This document shows positions 53,053 to 61,072 of a DNA stretch of 64,000 nt, piece after piece. The number at the start of each line of letters is the position of its first letter. The first letter of the stretch is position 1. The notes under the pieces are model-generated. The model saw nothing but the letters and a program-made list of their open reading frames with translations. It was not told the origin of the DNA and ran no database searches. The stretch covers positions 248,001-312,000 of the forward strand of contig NZ_CP048649.1 in NCBI RefSeq assembly GCF_010669305.1, given 5' to 3'. The stretch comes from Aminipila butyrica (lineage in GTDB: Bacteria > Bacillota > Clostridia > Peptostreptococcales > Anaerovoracaceae). Position numbers and translations under genes: made by a program.

Positions 53053-54138
53053 CTAGAGGCCGGCCTGGATAAAATCCACCAGCTGGTTTACCGGCAGCGG
53101 CATGAGATTGCAGTGGCCGATTGTCTCCGGCACTACTAGGGTGATTGTATCACCGGTCCGCTTTTTGTCTCGAAGGGCTATATGAGTCAGGTCTTCTGCA
53201 CTGAATGGACAGTCCAGAGAAAAGCCAAAGGCAATCAGAAGTTTTTCCAGCTGCTGAGCGCAGTCTGAGGAGCAAAAGCCTAGTACAGATGAGGCTTTGG
53301 ACACAATCTTCATGCCGATAGCTACAGCGTGGCCGTGAGTGATTTTATAGCTGCTACAGGTTTCAATGGCGTGGCCGATGGTATGACCAAAGTTAAGTAG
53401 CTGGCGCACTCCGGTATCTCGTTCGTCGGCCATGACGATGTCCCGCTTGCTAGATACGCATTGAGCTACGATATCGGCAAGGATTGAATGGGGATCATCG
53501 GTATGGGCAGCGGTGAAGAGGTTGCTGCTATTGGCTGCCAGCAGGTCAAAAAGAGAGCGGTCAAAGATGACACCGTATTTAATGGCTTCAGCAACCCCAT
53601 CCAGAAAAGTGTCATGAGATAGGGTCGAAAAGGCCTGGCAGTCACAGAGCACCAGAGAGGGCTGCCAAAAGGCTCCGGCCAGGTTTTTTCCCGCTTTCAG
53701 ATTAACGCCGGTCTTGCCTCCCACCGAGGAGTCCACCGCTGCTAAAAAAGTAGTGGGAATCTGAATAAAAGGAATGCCCCTCAGGAAAGAAGCAGCGGCA
53801 AAGCCAGCTACATCACCCGGGATACCTCCCCCTAATGCGGCCAAGGCATCACTGCGGGTAAATTCCTTTTCGGCCAGATATTCCAAGATTGCCTCAATTG
53901 TAGCCAACGTCTTGGAGCCTTCTCCTGGTTCAAAGACAAACTGATGGATGTCAAATCCCGCTTCTGACAGGGATTTGCTCACCTGGGAGCCGTAGAGCTT
54001 AGCTACAGTGCTATCGGTAATGATACACAATTTGCAAGGTTTTAAAACCGCTGAAACTGTTTGACCCGTATGGCCAAGAAGGCCTCTATCGATGTGAATG
54101 TCATAAGTTTTAGATGCATGGATTGCAATCGTTTTCAT
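53053..54138 (-). CDS. aroB: 3-dehydroquinate synthase
   Basis: Second step of the chorismate pathway, NAD- and metal-dependent cyclisation. Nucleotide-binding GGGIPGDVAGFAAASFLRG, IPTTFLAAVDSSVGGKTGVN, metal ligands in DGVAEAIKYG (Glu) and LNFGHTIGHAIE (His), and GHAVAIGM. 361 residues. The start overlaps the tyrA stop by one base. Confidence 0.95.
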   Translation of the reverse strand: MKTIAIHASKTYDIHIDRGLLGHTGQTVSAVLKPCKLCIITDSTVAKLYGSQVSKSLSEAGFDIHQFVFEPGEGSKTLATIEAILEYLAEKEFTRSDALAALGGGIPGDVAGFAAASFLRGIPFIQIPTTFLAAVDSSVGGKTGVNLKAGKNLAGAFWQPSLVLCDCQAFSTLSHDTFLDGVAEAIKYGVIFDRSLFDLLAANSSNLFTAAHTDDPHSILADIVAQCVSSKRDIVMADERDTGVRQLLNFGHTIGHAIETCSSYKITHGHAVAIGMKIVSKASSVLGFCSSDCAQQLEKLLIAFGFSLDCPFSAEDLTHIALRDKKRTGDTITLVVPETIGHCNLMPLPVNQLVDFIQAGL

Positions 54139-54980
54139 TAGAATTTCTCTCCGTCTATTTCCATTTTCCGCTCCCGGCCCTCCTTCAGCAATTGGCAGAG
54201 GGCATCGGCATCTTTTTCTTTGATGGCCGTACTATACTGACTCAGCCGGTCGATGATGCCATCGATTTCTTCCGCTAAAAATACGGGATTATCCAGGAAC
54301 AGTTCGGTCCACATGGTTTCGTTGAGCTTGGCTACCCGGGTCAAATCTTTATAACTGCCAGCAGAAAAACCTTTGTGAGTTAGGGCCGAAGGGCTTTTGA
54401 TATAGGCATTGGACACGACATGAGCCAGCTGAGAGGAAAAAGCGATAACGCGGTCATGTTCTTCCGGGGTGGAAATCTGTGTGTTAGTAAAGCCAATATT
54501 TTCACAGAGTACTTTTATTTTCTGCACATCCTCAATAGGCGTGCCTATAGCAGGAGTCAAAATCATGGAAGCGTTATTAAAAAGAGCTTTTTTGGAATGA
54601 GTGAAGCCTGCGTGGGCTACTCCTGCCATCGGATGCCCGCCCATAAAGAGAAAACCATGTTTCTCAGCGATAGGTTCCAACTCATGGCAGACTACCTGTT
54701 TGACACCACAGCAGTCCAGGACAGTGGCGCCTTGTTTAATTTGCCCCGCATGGCTTTTAACAAAGTCAATGGTAGCCTGAGGGTAGAGTGCTAGAATCAG
54801 CAAGTCACAATCGGCGATTCGCTCTTCTGTCAAAGGTTCGTCGATAGCACCAATCAGCAGGGCTTTCTTTATAATGGTGTCTTGGCGGTCGAAGCCTAAG
54901 ACAACGTTGTCCGTATTTTGTTTTATGGCTTTGGCCATAGAGCCTCCGATGAGGCCCAGGCCGATAATTCCAATATTCAT
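54138..54980 (-). CDS. tyrA: Prephenate dehydrogenase
   Basis: Oxidative decarboxylation of prephenate to 4-hydroxyphenylpyruvate for tyrosine. N-terminal NAD-binding GIIGLGLIGGSMAKAI, the catalytic His in FSSQLAHVVS and prephenate-site GGHPMAG. 280 residues, without an ACT domain, so feedback control would rest on the first enzyme and on attenuation. Confidence 0.93.
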   Translation of the reverse strand: MNIGIIGLGLIGGSMAKAIKQNTDNVVLGFDRQDTIIKKALLIGAIDEPLTEERIADCDLLILALYPQATIDFVKSHAGQIKQGATVLDCCGVKQVVCHELEPIAEKHGFLFMGGHPMAGVAHAGFTHSKKALFNNASMILTPAIGTPIEDVQKIKVLCENIGFTNTQISTPEEHDRVIAFSSQLAHVVSNAYIKSPSALTHKGFSAGSYKDLTRVAKLNETMWTELFLDNPVFLAEEIDGIIDRLSQYSTAIKEKDADALCQLLKEGRERKMEIDGEKF

Positions 54981-55994
54981 TTAATTGTCCCCCTTAAAGC
55001 TGTGAGGCAGGATGGCATTTATGGCTTTGACCACATCCTGGAAGGCCTCTGGTGTTAGAGACTGAGCTCCATCGCAGAGGGCATGAGGCGGATCGTTGTG
55101 AACTTCAATCATAACGCCGTCAGCGCCGCAAGCTGCCGCAGCCATAGCCATCGGCTTTACCAACTTGGCGATACCAGTGGCGTGGCTTGGGTCTACAATA
55201 ACCGGCAGGTGCGTCATCGACTTTAAGAGTGGAATACTCGCCAAATCCAGTGTATTTCTGGTGGCTGTTTCAAAGGTTCGGATACCTCGTTCACAGAGGA
55301 TGACATTTTGATTTCCGCCTGCCAGGAGGTATTCCGCACTCATAAGGAATTCTTCCAAGGTACTGGAAAGGCCGCGCTTTAGCAGAATGGGTTTTCGTAG
55401 GGTACCCAGTTCTTTCAGCAGTTCAAAGTTCTGCATATTTCTGGCGCCTACCTGGATAACATCTACATCTTCAAACAGTGGAAGATGGGAGATATCCATA
55501 ACTTCGGTGACGATAGGCAGACCGGAAATCTTTTTGGCTTCCAGAAGAAGTTTGATTCCTTCTGCCCGCATCCCCTGGAAAGCGTAAGGAGAAGTTCTAG
55601 GCTTGAAAGCACCGCCTCTGTATAGGCCTGCGCCTGCTTCCTTTACCGCCACGGCCACCTGAGAGACTTGCTCTTGGGACTCCACGGAACAAGGCCCGGC
55701 AATAATCTGAAAGTTGCCTCCTCCCAGCTTGACGCCAGCAATATCTACCACGGTGGAATCTGGGTGGAACTTACGATTAACGTTTTTGTATGGCTCCTGA
55801 ATCCGCTTGACCGTTTCCACAATATCCAGCGCATTAATCAGTTCGATGTCAATACCGGAGGTATCTCCGATGAGACCAATTAAAGTGGTGTTGGCTCCTT
55901 GGCTCATGTGAATGCCCAAGTCCATGCTCTTTAACCAAGACAAAAGATTGTCTAACTGTTTTTGATTTGGGTTATTCTTTAAAATAATTACCAT
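54981..55994 (-). CDS. aroF: 3-deoxy-7-phosphoheptulonate (DAHP) synthase, type I-beta with regulatory N-domain
   Basis: First committed step: phosphoenolpyruvate plus erythrose 4-phosphate. The N-terminal 70 residues (MVIILKNNPNQKQLDNLL) form the ferredoxin-like domain that, in Thermotoga-type enzymes, mediates Tyr/Phe feedback inhibition. The catalytic barrel has AGPCSVES, FKPRTSPYAFQG, GARNMQN, LKRGLSST and DPSHATG. 337 residues from the start at 55994, which follows GGAGGATGATAAT; the earlier in-frame ATG lies within that site. First structural gene of the operon, behind the aromatic-rich leader. Confidence 0.95.
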   Translation of the reverse strand: MVIILKNNPNQKQLDNLLSWLKSMDLGIHMSQGANTTLIGLIGDTSGIDIELINALDIVETVKRIQEPYKNVNRKFHPDSTVVDIAGVKLGGGNFQIIAGPCSVESQEQVSQVAVAVKEAGAGLYRGGAFKPRTSPYAFQGMRAEGIKLLLEAKKISGLPIVTEVMDISHLPLFEDVDVIQVGARNMQNFELLKELGTLRKPILLKRGLSSTLEEFLMSAEYLLAGGNQNVILCERGIRTFETATRNTLDLASIPLLKSMTHLPVIVDPSHATGIAKLVKPMAMAAAACGADGVMIEVHNDPPHALCDGAQSLTPEAFQDVVKAINAILPHSFKGDN

Positions 55995-56023
55995 ATTATC
56001 ATCCTCCATATTTCTCTGCTTAA

Positions 56024-56059
56024 TAAAAAAAGTCCGCAGGTGAATTTCACCTGCGGACT
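56024..56059 (-). terminator. Attenuator terminator upstream of aroF
   Basis: On the minus strand AGTCCGCAGGTGA (56059 down to 56047) and TCACCTGCGGACT (56043 down to 56031) form a perfect 13-bp stem with a 3-base loop, followed by seven T. It lies between the leader peptide and aroF, so it must be read through for operon expression. Part of its left arm and loop is complementary to leader codons (see the leader entry). Confidence 0.92.
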
Positions 56060-56099
56060 CTAATTTTCTTGTTGTTTTCCAGCGAAGCCTTTAACTCCG

Positions 56100-56210
56100 C
56101 TAGACTAGAGTGTCCATATTTGCAGTGAAATTCAAAGAAGCCTTACTTCTAAAGTAGAAAGTAAAGCTAAAGTACAAATATTCAACTGCCCAGCTGATAG
56201 CGTTTCTCAT
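56100..56210 (-). CDS. Aromatic-rich leader peptide of the aroF operon (attenuation)
   Basis: A 36-codon frame with start at 56210 and TAG stop at 56102-56100, preceded by AAAGGG seven bases upstream. Residues 10-20 read EYLYFSFTFYF, seven of eleven being Tyr or Phe after Trp7; overall it has five Phe, three Tyr and one Trp. Codons 27-30 (minus strand 56133-56122) contain GAATTTCACTGC, complementary except for one bulged G to GCAGGTGAAATTC in the terminator (56054-56042), so they can form a competing antiterminator. Ribosome stalling at scarce Tyr/Phe would leave it free. No T-box or RNA-binding-protein site is seen. Not conserved as a known protein; the call rests on composition and structure. 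Confidence 0.85.
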   Translation of the reverse strand: MRNAISWAVEYLYFSFTFYFRSKASLNFTANMDTLV

Positions 56211-56269
56211 GGACTTACCCTTTCGTTTTTTTTGTTTCGGTTCACTAAAAAAATGTAATAATATGTTTG

Positions 56270-56298
56270 ATTATACAACAGGTCTGCGAAAATGTAAA
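56270..56298 (-). promoter_or_regulatory. Promoter of the aromatic operon
   Basis: Minus strand: TTTACA (56298-56293), 17-base spacer, TATAAT (56275-56270). Transcription would start near 56263, about 53 bases before the leader ATG. It is divergent from the promoter at 56330-56359. Confidence 0.85.
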
Positions 56299-56329
56299 GA
56301 TATTTTTGAAAATTATATTTTTTTGTTCG

Positions 56330-56359
56330 TTGACGGTGCTTACAAGTCAACAGTATAAT
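56330..56359 (+). promoter_or_regulatory. Promoter of the diguanylate cyclase gene
   Basis: TTGACG (56330-56335), 18-base spacer, TATAAT (56354-56359), 27 bases before the ATG. Back-to-back with the aromatic promoter, 32 bases away, so a shared regulator is possible. Confidence 0.8.
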
Positions 56360-56385
56360 TTGAAATAGAGTATAAGGGAACGTTT

Positions 56386-58992
56386 ATGCTTAGATTGAAA
56401 GGTAATCAGGTCATGCCATATCAAAAATTACAGGTACATATCATTGCACTAATGATGACGCTGATTCTTGCCATGTCAGGGAGTTTTTTTGCCTATCAGG
56501 TTTACGCGGAAGATGAAGAGTCCCAAAAGGTACGAGTCGGATATTATCAATTGGACGGCTTTAACGATATATCCCAAGATGGGTATTACAGCGGCTACGG
56601 CTACGAATATTTGATGGAGATTGCTAAATATACTGGCTGGGAGTATGAACTGGTCGGTCAGGTTCAGGATCTTGAGTCAGGCATCACCCGGCGAATGACC
56701 TACGAAGAAGCCCTGAATCAACTAGAGGAAGGCAAACTAGACTTGGTCTGTCACGTGGAGAAAACGGCAGTTAACCAGGGTCGTTTTTTGTTTCCTGATT
56801 TTCCACTGGGAGAGGATTATGGCCTCTTGACGGTAGCGGCAGAAGGGGACATTTCTAGTTTGGAGGAATTACAGCAGTCGAAAGGGCTGCGAGTGGGCAT
56901 GCTGACTGGTACGTCTAGAGACGGACAGCTTCAGGAGTATGGGAGGAAGCTGGAATTTTCTTTTGAGCCGGTTTTCTTTTCTACGGTAGAGGCCCTGAAG
57001 GAAGCTTTGCTGGAGGACCGCAGCATAGATGCCATTTATGCCACCAATATGCGGCAAATTAATGGGGAGCGGGCACTTCTGCGTCTGAATGCTCAAGATT
57101 TTTTTGCCGTAACTAATAAAGGGGCGAAGCAACTGTGCGGTGAGTTGTCTGCTGCATTGGATCAAATTGCAGTGCAAAATCCACAGTTTTCAGCAGACCT
57201 GTACAAAAAGTATTATACCCGCTTGCAAAGAGAGAAGGTGAACTGGACCCAGGAGGAACAGGAATATTTGGCAGCCCATCCGGTGATTCGTGTTGGTGTG
57301 GATAAGGCGTTTATTCCCATTGAATATTACGATGAAAAGAAGGGGCAGATCGCGGGCATATCAGGGGATATTCTGCAGCAAGTGGCTGACATGATGGGTG
57401 TGCAAATTGAGGGAGTACCTTACAGCAGTTTTCGGGATTTATTAAAGGAGGACGGTAGCTATAAGATTGATCTCTTGCCGGCTTTTGGAGCGGACTACAA
57501 GTGGGCGGCCGAGCACCGAGTCCGGCTGACCTCGGCTTATTTGAATCTGCCGGTCAGCGTCATATCTCAGTACTATGTAAAAAACTATGAGGACCCGAAA
57601 CTGAAAGTGGCAGTAGTGCGTGATAAGTTTCTCACAGCACAAATTCAGGATACCATGAGCTATGAGCAGCTGATTTACTGCAATTCTTTAAAGGAATGTG
57701 TAGAAGCCGTCAACGATGGTAAAGCGGAGCTTACTTACATACCTACTTATAGTGCCAATTACTTTGCTTCTCAAGCAGCCTATACCCGTATAAGAACTTA
57801 TGCGGTGCCAGATTTTAATTATCAAGTCTGTTTCGCCATACCGATGGAAAGTGATGTGGTCTTTTATAAGATTTTAAACAAGGCGATTAATAGTATATCG
57901 CCTAAAGAAATCGACAATATTGTTTTTAGTAATATCATCTTTGATGGATACCAGGAAAGTTTTTTTGACTATGTATATAAATATCCCATACTGACAGCCC
58001 TCGTTATCTGTTTTCTCTGGATGGGTATCTCTCTAGTGCTGTATTTCAGCAAGAGATTGGAGAAGGACGTTAAGCAGGAATTAGAGCTCTGCGATGAGCG
58101 GATGTATCTGGCTTTGGAGCAGACCAATATGGTGGTTTGGGATTATGATTTGGCCAGCAATTCGGTTATTCGTACCCGAGGGAGCAAGTCCTGGCTGGGC
58201 GCCGATGACCGCATAGACAACGCACCGGAAACGTTTATCCAATCGGGTTATGTACACCCAAATTCAGTGGGAGACTTTGAGACCATGTTCCAGCAAATCC
58301 AAAAGGGTGATAAGTTTGCTACAGGGCTGTTTCAATTTAAGAAAGCAGAGGAGGATGGTCAGTGGACAAATGATCACATTTGGGTAGAGATTAAGATGAC
58401 CAACATTTTTGACGGACACGGAAAGGCTGTCCGGGCTGTGGGGCTGGCAGAGGATGTAACGGAGAAATTACAAGAAGCCATAAGCTTGAGGGAAAAGGCT
58501 TCCAGAGATCCGCTGACCCACTTGCTGAACCGTACTTCTTTCCAGGTTTGTGTGCAGGAGTTTCTAAAAAAAGACTACCGGGAGGATTTGGTCAGCGCCT
58601 TGATTATTCTAGATACGGATGATTTCAAGCAGGTCAATGATACCCATGGTCATGTATATGGGGATGAAGTGCTGATGGAGATTGCGACCCGTTTGACCGG
58701 TCTTTTTCGGACCGAAGATTGCGTCGGGCGATTGGGAGGCGACGAGTTTATCATTTTTATGAAGAATGCCACCTCCTATGAGGGAGTCCTCAAGAAAGCA
58801 GAACAGATTTGTACTAGTTTGGTCTTTGAAAAGGATGGTCTGGTGACCACCTGCTCAGTGGGAGCAGCCATTGCACCTAGTAGAGAGGTCGACTACGCTG
58901 TGTTATATAAGTATGCAGATGAAGCCTTGTACGAGGCCAAGAAGGATGGGAAAAGGCGGTATGTAGTTTATAATAAGAATCAAATTCATTAA
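56386..58992 (+). CDS. Membrane diguanylate cyclase with two periplasmic-type solute-binding domains and PAS
   Basis: 868 residues. A signal/anchor helix (about 17-42) is followed by two SBP_bac_3-type domains (about 48-275 and 285-515; VGYYQLDGFNDIS and VGVDKAFIPIEYYD mark their starts), a membrane helix (about 533-555), PAS (about 575-700) and GGDEF. The cyclase has RDPLTHLLNR and an intact GGDEF in GRLGGDEFIIFM, with a product-inhibition I-site RTED five residues before it. It should make c-di-GMP in response to an extracellular small ligand, often an amino acid for this domain type. ATG 56386 follows AAGGGAACG. No EAL domain. Ligand unknown. Confidence 0.9.
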   Translation: MLRLKGNQVMPYQKLQVHIIALMMTLILAMSGSFFAYQVYAEDEESQKVRVGYYQLDGFNDISQDGYYSGYGYEYLMEIAKYTGWEYELVGQVQDLESGITRRMTYEEALNQLEEGKLDLVCHVEKTAVNQGRFLFPDFPLGEDYGLLTVAAEGDISSLEELQQSKGLRVGMLTGTSRDGQLQEYGRKLEFSFEPVFFSTVEALKEALLEDRSIDAIYATNMRQINGERALLRLNAQDFFAVTNKGAKQLCGELSAALDQIAVQNPQFSADLYKKYYTRLQREKVNWTQEEQEYLAAHPVIRVGVDKAFIPIEYYDEKKGQIAGISGDILQQVADMMGVQIEGVPYSSFRDLLKEDGSYKIDLLPAFGADYKWAAEHRVRLTSAYLNLPVSVISQYYVKNYEDPKLKVAVVRDKFLTAQIQDTMSYEQLIYCNSLKECVEAVNDGKAELTYIPTYSANYFASQAAYTRIRTYAVPDFNYQVCFAIPMESDVVFYKILNKAINSISPKEIDNIVFSNIIFDGYQESFFDYVYKYPILTALVICFLWMGISLVLYFSKRLEKDVKQELELCDERMYLALEQTNMVVWDYDLASNSVIRTRGSKSWLGADDRIDNAPETFIQSGYVHPNSVGDFETMFQQIQKGDKFATGLFQFKKAEEDGQWTNDHIWVEIKMTNIFDGHGKAVRAVGLAEDVTEKLQEAISLREKASRDPLTHLLNRTSFQVCVQEFLKKDYREDLVSALIILDTDDFKQVNDTHGHVYGDEVLMEIATRLTGLFRTEDCVGRLGGDEFIIFMKNATSYEGVLKKAEQICTSLVFEKDGLVTTCSVGAAIAPSREVDYAVLYKYADEALYEAKKDGKRRYVVYNKNQIH

Positions 58993-58997
58993 AATCA

Positions 58998-59117
58998 ATT
59001 GTTATCAAGGATAACCGGACCTATGCATCGGTTCGCTATTTAGCTGAAGCTTATGGGTATAAGGTGACTTGGGATCAGGCTACCAACACGGTAGTTCTCA
59101 ACAGCGAAACCGAATAA
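58998..59117 (+). pseudogene. Remnant of a stalk-domain (copper amine oxidase N-terminal-like) protein
   Basis: Immediately after the cyclase gene, in a different frame, 39 codons read IVIKDNRTYASVRYLAEAYG then KVTWDQATNTVVLNS before a TAA. This matches the second half of the repeat in copper amine oxidase N-terminal-like stalk proteins (RTYVPVRFLAEALGAKVDWD). There is no start codon or ribosome site and the frame is closed upstream at 58974, so it is a decayed gene end. Confidence 0.75.
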
Positions 59118-59140
59118 AAAGTACATAGATAAAAATTGCA

Positions 59141-59183
59141 AATAAAAAAGCTGCCGGCTGTGGTGTACAGAAGGCAGCTTTTT
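59141..59183. terminator. Bidirectional terminator
   Basis: AAAAAGCTGCC (59145-59155) pairs perfectly with GGCAGCTTTTT (59173-59183). A and T runs flank it on both sides, so it ends the leucine operon on the minus strand and anything read from the plus strand. Confidence 0.88.
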
Positions 59184-59250
59184 CTGTTGGGGGAGGAAGA
59201 AATGTTAATCCAGCCCCTTATTTTAATTAGAAATGTGAAAGTCATATTTT

Positions 59251-60525
59251 TTACGGCGGGGTGATTTCCCCTTTCAGGGCTGCCATGGCGGCAGACACTG
59301 GAGAGGCTAAATAAATCTCCACCTTGGAGGTCCCCATACGCCCTAGGAAATTGCGGTTGTTGGTTGCAACCACTCGTTCGCCGTCGGAGAGAATACCTCC
59401 GGCCCGGCCGCAGCAGAGGCCGCAGCCGGGATGGGTGACGATGGCCCCCGCGGCAGTTAAGGTTTTAATGATGCCTGATTGTGCGGCTTCCGTGAAAATC
59501 TGGCGGCTGGCCGGGGTGACAATCAGCTTGACAAAAGGGGAAATGGTCTTGCCCTGAAGAACCTGAGCCGCAGCCTCTAAATCTTCGTAGCGGCCATTCG
59601 TACAGGAGCCGATAAAGACTTGATCAATCTTTGTTCCTGCCAGCTGGGATACGGGCTTAATCAAGTCCACTTGAGATGGACAGGCCATCACTGGTACGAA
59701 ATCTTCTGCTTTATATGTTATGGTCTGGCAATAGGTGGCATCGGTATCCCCCTTTAAGGCGGTTTCCTGTTCCGTCAGCGAAATCTGGCAGTAATCTGCC
59801 GTCTTCTCATCCGGGGTAAAGAGAGCACATTTTGCGCCGGCTTCTACGGCCATGTTAGACATAGTCATACGGCTGGCTACGGTCATATTTTCAATCGTGC
59901 TTCCTGAAAATTCTAAAGCCTTATAGGTGGCTCCGTCAGCGCCTAAATCGCCGATTAGGGTTAGAATAATGTCTTTAGACGTTACCTGCGCTGGGAGCAC
60001 TCCCTCTATTTTCACCTGGATGGTCTCTGGCACTTTTATCCACATGGAGCCGGTGCCCAAGATGCTGGCCATTTCGGTGTAGCCGATACCAGATGAGAAA
60101 GCGCCCACACAGCCGTAGGTGGTGGTATGGCTGTCTGTGCCGAAGACCACGTCGCCGGGCTTTACGTATCCGGCCTCGGTCATGAGCTGGTGGCAGATGC
60201 CGTCAGACCGATGCACATTTTTCATGCCGTACTTTGCTGCAAAAGCGTCGCCGATTTTAAAGTGCCGTACATCATCTTGCTGGCTGGCCGGTACCAAGTG
60301 ATCATAAATCAGCACCACTTTATCTGGATTCCATATTTTGGGGAAACCCATCTCTTCAAATTTTTCAGCCACAAAAGGAATAAAGATATCGTGAATCATC
60401 ACTCGGTCTACAGAAACGGTGACGATGTCTCCAGCTTTTGCAGCGGTGACTGAATGTATTCCGGTCTGCTCTTCATGGCGTTGGATATTACGGGTTACTA
60501 ATTTTTCTATCAATGTCTGTCCCAC
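59251..60525 (-). CDS. Isopropylmalate-isomerase-type large subunit (second LeuC copy)
   Basis: 424-residue aconitase-family large subunit of the short prokaryotic type. Cluster-binding residues are in FIGSCTNGRYEDL (Cys) and PGCGLCCGRAGG. GTDSHTTTYGCVGAFSSGIG is the conserved substrate-side segment. The start is GTG 60525 behind AGGAGGTGCACA. It pairs with the small subunit immediately upstream (60536-61036). The other pair is encoded just before. Which of the two is the true isopropylmalate isomerase cannot be settled by eye; alternatives are dimethylmalate, methylmalate or homoaconitate dehydratase. Confidence 0.85.
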   Translation of the reverse strand: MGQTLIEKLVTRNIQRHEEQTGIHSVTAAKAGDIVTVSVDRVMIHDIFIPFVAEKFEEMGFPKIWNPDKVVLIYDHLVPASQQDDVRHFKIGDAFAAKYGMKNVHRSDGICHQLMTEAGYVKPGDVVFGTDSHTTTYGCVGAFSSGIGYTEMASILGTGSMWIKVPETIQVKIEGVLPAQVTSKDIILTLIGDLGADGATYKALEFSGSTIENMTVASRMTMSNMAVEAGAKCALFTPDEKTADYCQISLTEQETALKGDTDATYCQTITYKAEDFVPVMACPSQVDLIKPVSQLAGTKIDQVFIGSCTNGRYEDLEAAAQVLQGKTISPFVKLIVTPASRQIFTEAAQSGIIKTLTAAGAIVTHPGCGLCCGRAGGILSDGERVVATNNRNFLGRMGTSKVEIYLASPVSAAMAALKGEITPP

Positions 60526-60535
60526 TGTGCACCTC

Positions 60536-61036
60536 CTATTCCAGCGGCTCCAGGCCGTTCCGCTTGCGCATGGCCTGTACGAGGCCTCCAGCCTGAATGA
60601 TATCCACTAGATTCTGAGGCAGAGAAGCGATTGGATACTCCTTCCCGTTGCACTTGATACAGTGGTTAACGCATACTTCTATCTCTTGGCCTTCCTCCAC
60701 TTGCTCCGTGAGGTCTGGGGTTTCAATAAGTAGAAGGCCATTATTAATGGCGTTTCTGAAAAAAATCCGGGCAAAAGATTTGGCGATGACGCACCTCACC
60801 TGAAGTGCTTTTATAATTTCAGGAGCTTGCTCACGGGAAGAGCCGCAGCCGAAATTCTTTCCTGCCACAATCACATCTCCCGGCTGAATCTGTCCGGCCA
60901 GTTCCGGCCTCAGAGGGGAAAAGGCGTATTTCTTCATATCGCCGATGGTTTTTAGAGCCAGGTAATCGGTAGGAATAATTATATCGGTGTCGATATCATC
61001 CCCCAATACCCATACTTTACTTTTAAATGTTTCCAT
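60536..61036 (-). CDS. Isopropylmalate-isomerase-type small subunit (second LeuD copy)
   Basis: 166 residues with GDDIDTDIIIPTDYLALKT at the N-terminus (the YL loop that sets substrate choice reads YLALKT), GKNFGCGSSREQAP and SFARIFFRNAINNGLLL. ATG preceded by GAGGAGTATCCA. Ten bases before its large subunit. The loop differs from the other copy (YLLLPT), suggesting a different side-chain preference. Confidence 0.87.
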   Translation of the reverse strand: METFKSKVWVLGDDIDTDIIIPTDYLALKTIGDMKKYAFSPLRPELAGQIQPGDVIVAGKNFGCGSSREQAPEIIKALQVRCVIAKSFARIFFRNAINNGLLLIETPDLTEQVEEGQEIEVCVNHCIKCNGKEYPIASLPQNLVDIIQAGGLVQAMRKRNGLEPLE

Positions 61037-61072
61037 TGGATACTCCTCGCTTTGATACTTTTCCTCCTGAAG

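Noticed and set aside
56010..56298. T-box riboswitch upstream of aroF
   Set aside because: No T-box core (GGTACCGCG-like) or specifier stem is visible on the minus strand; the leader peptide explains the region better.
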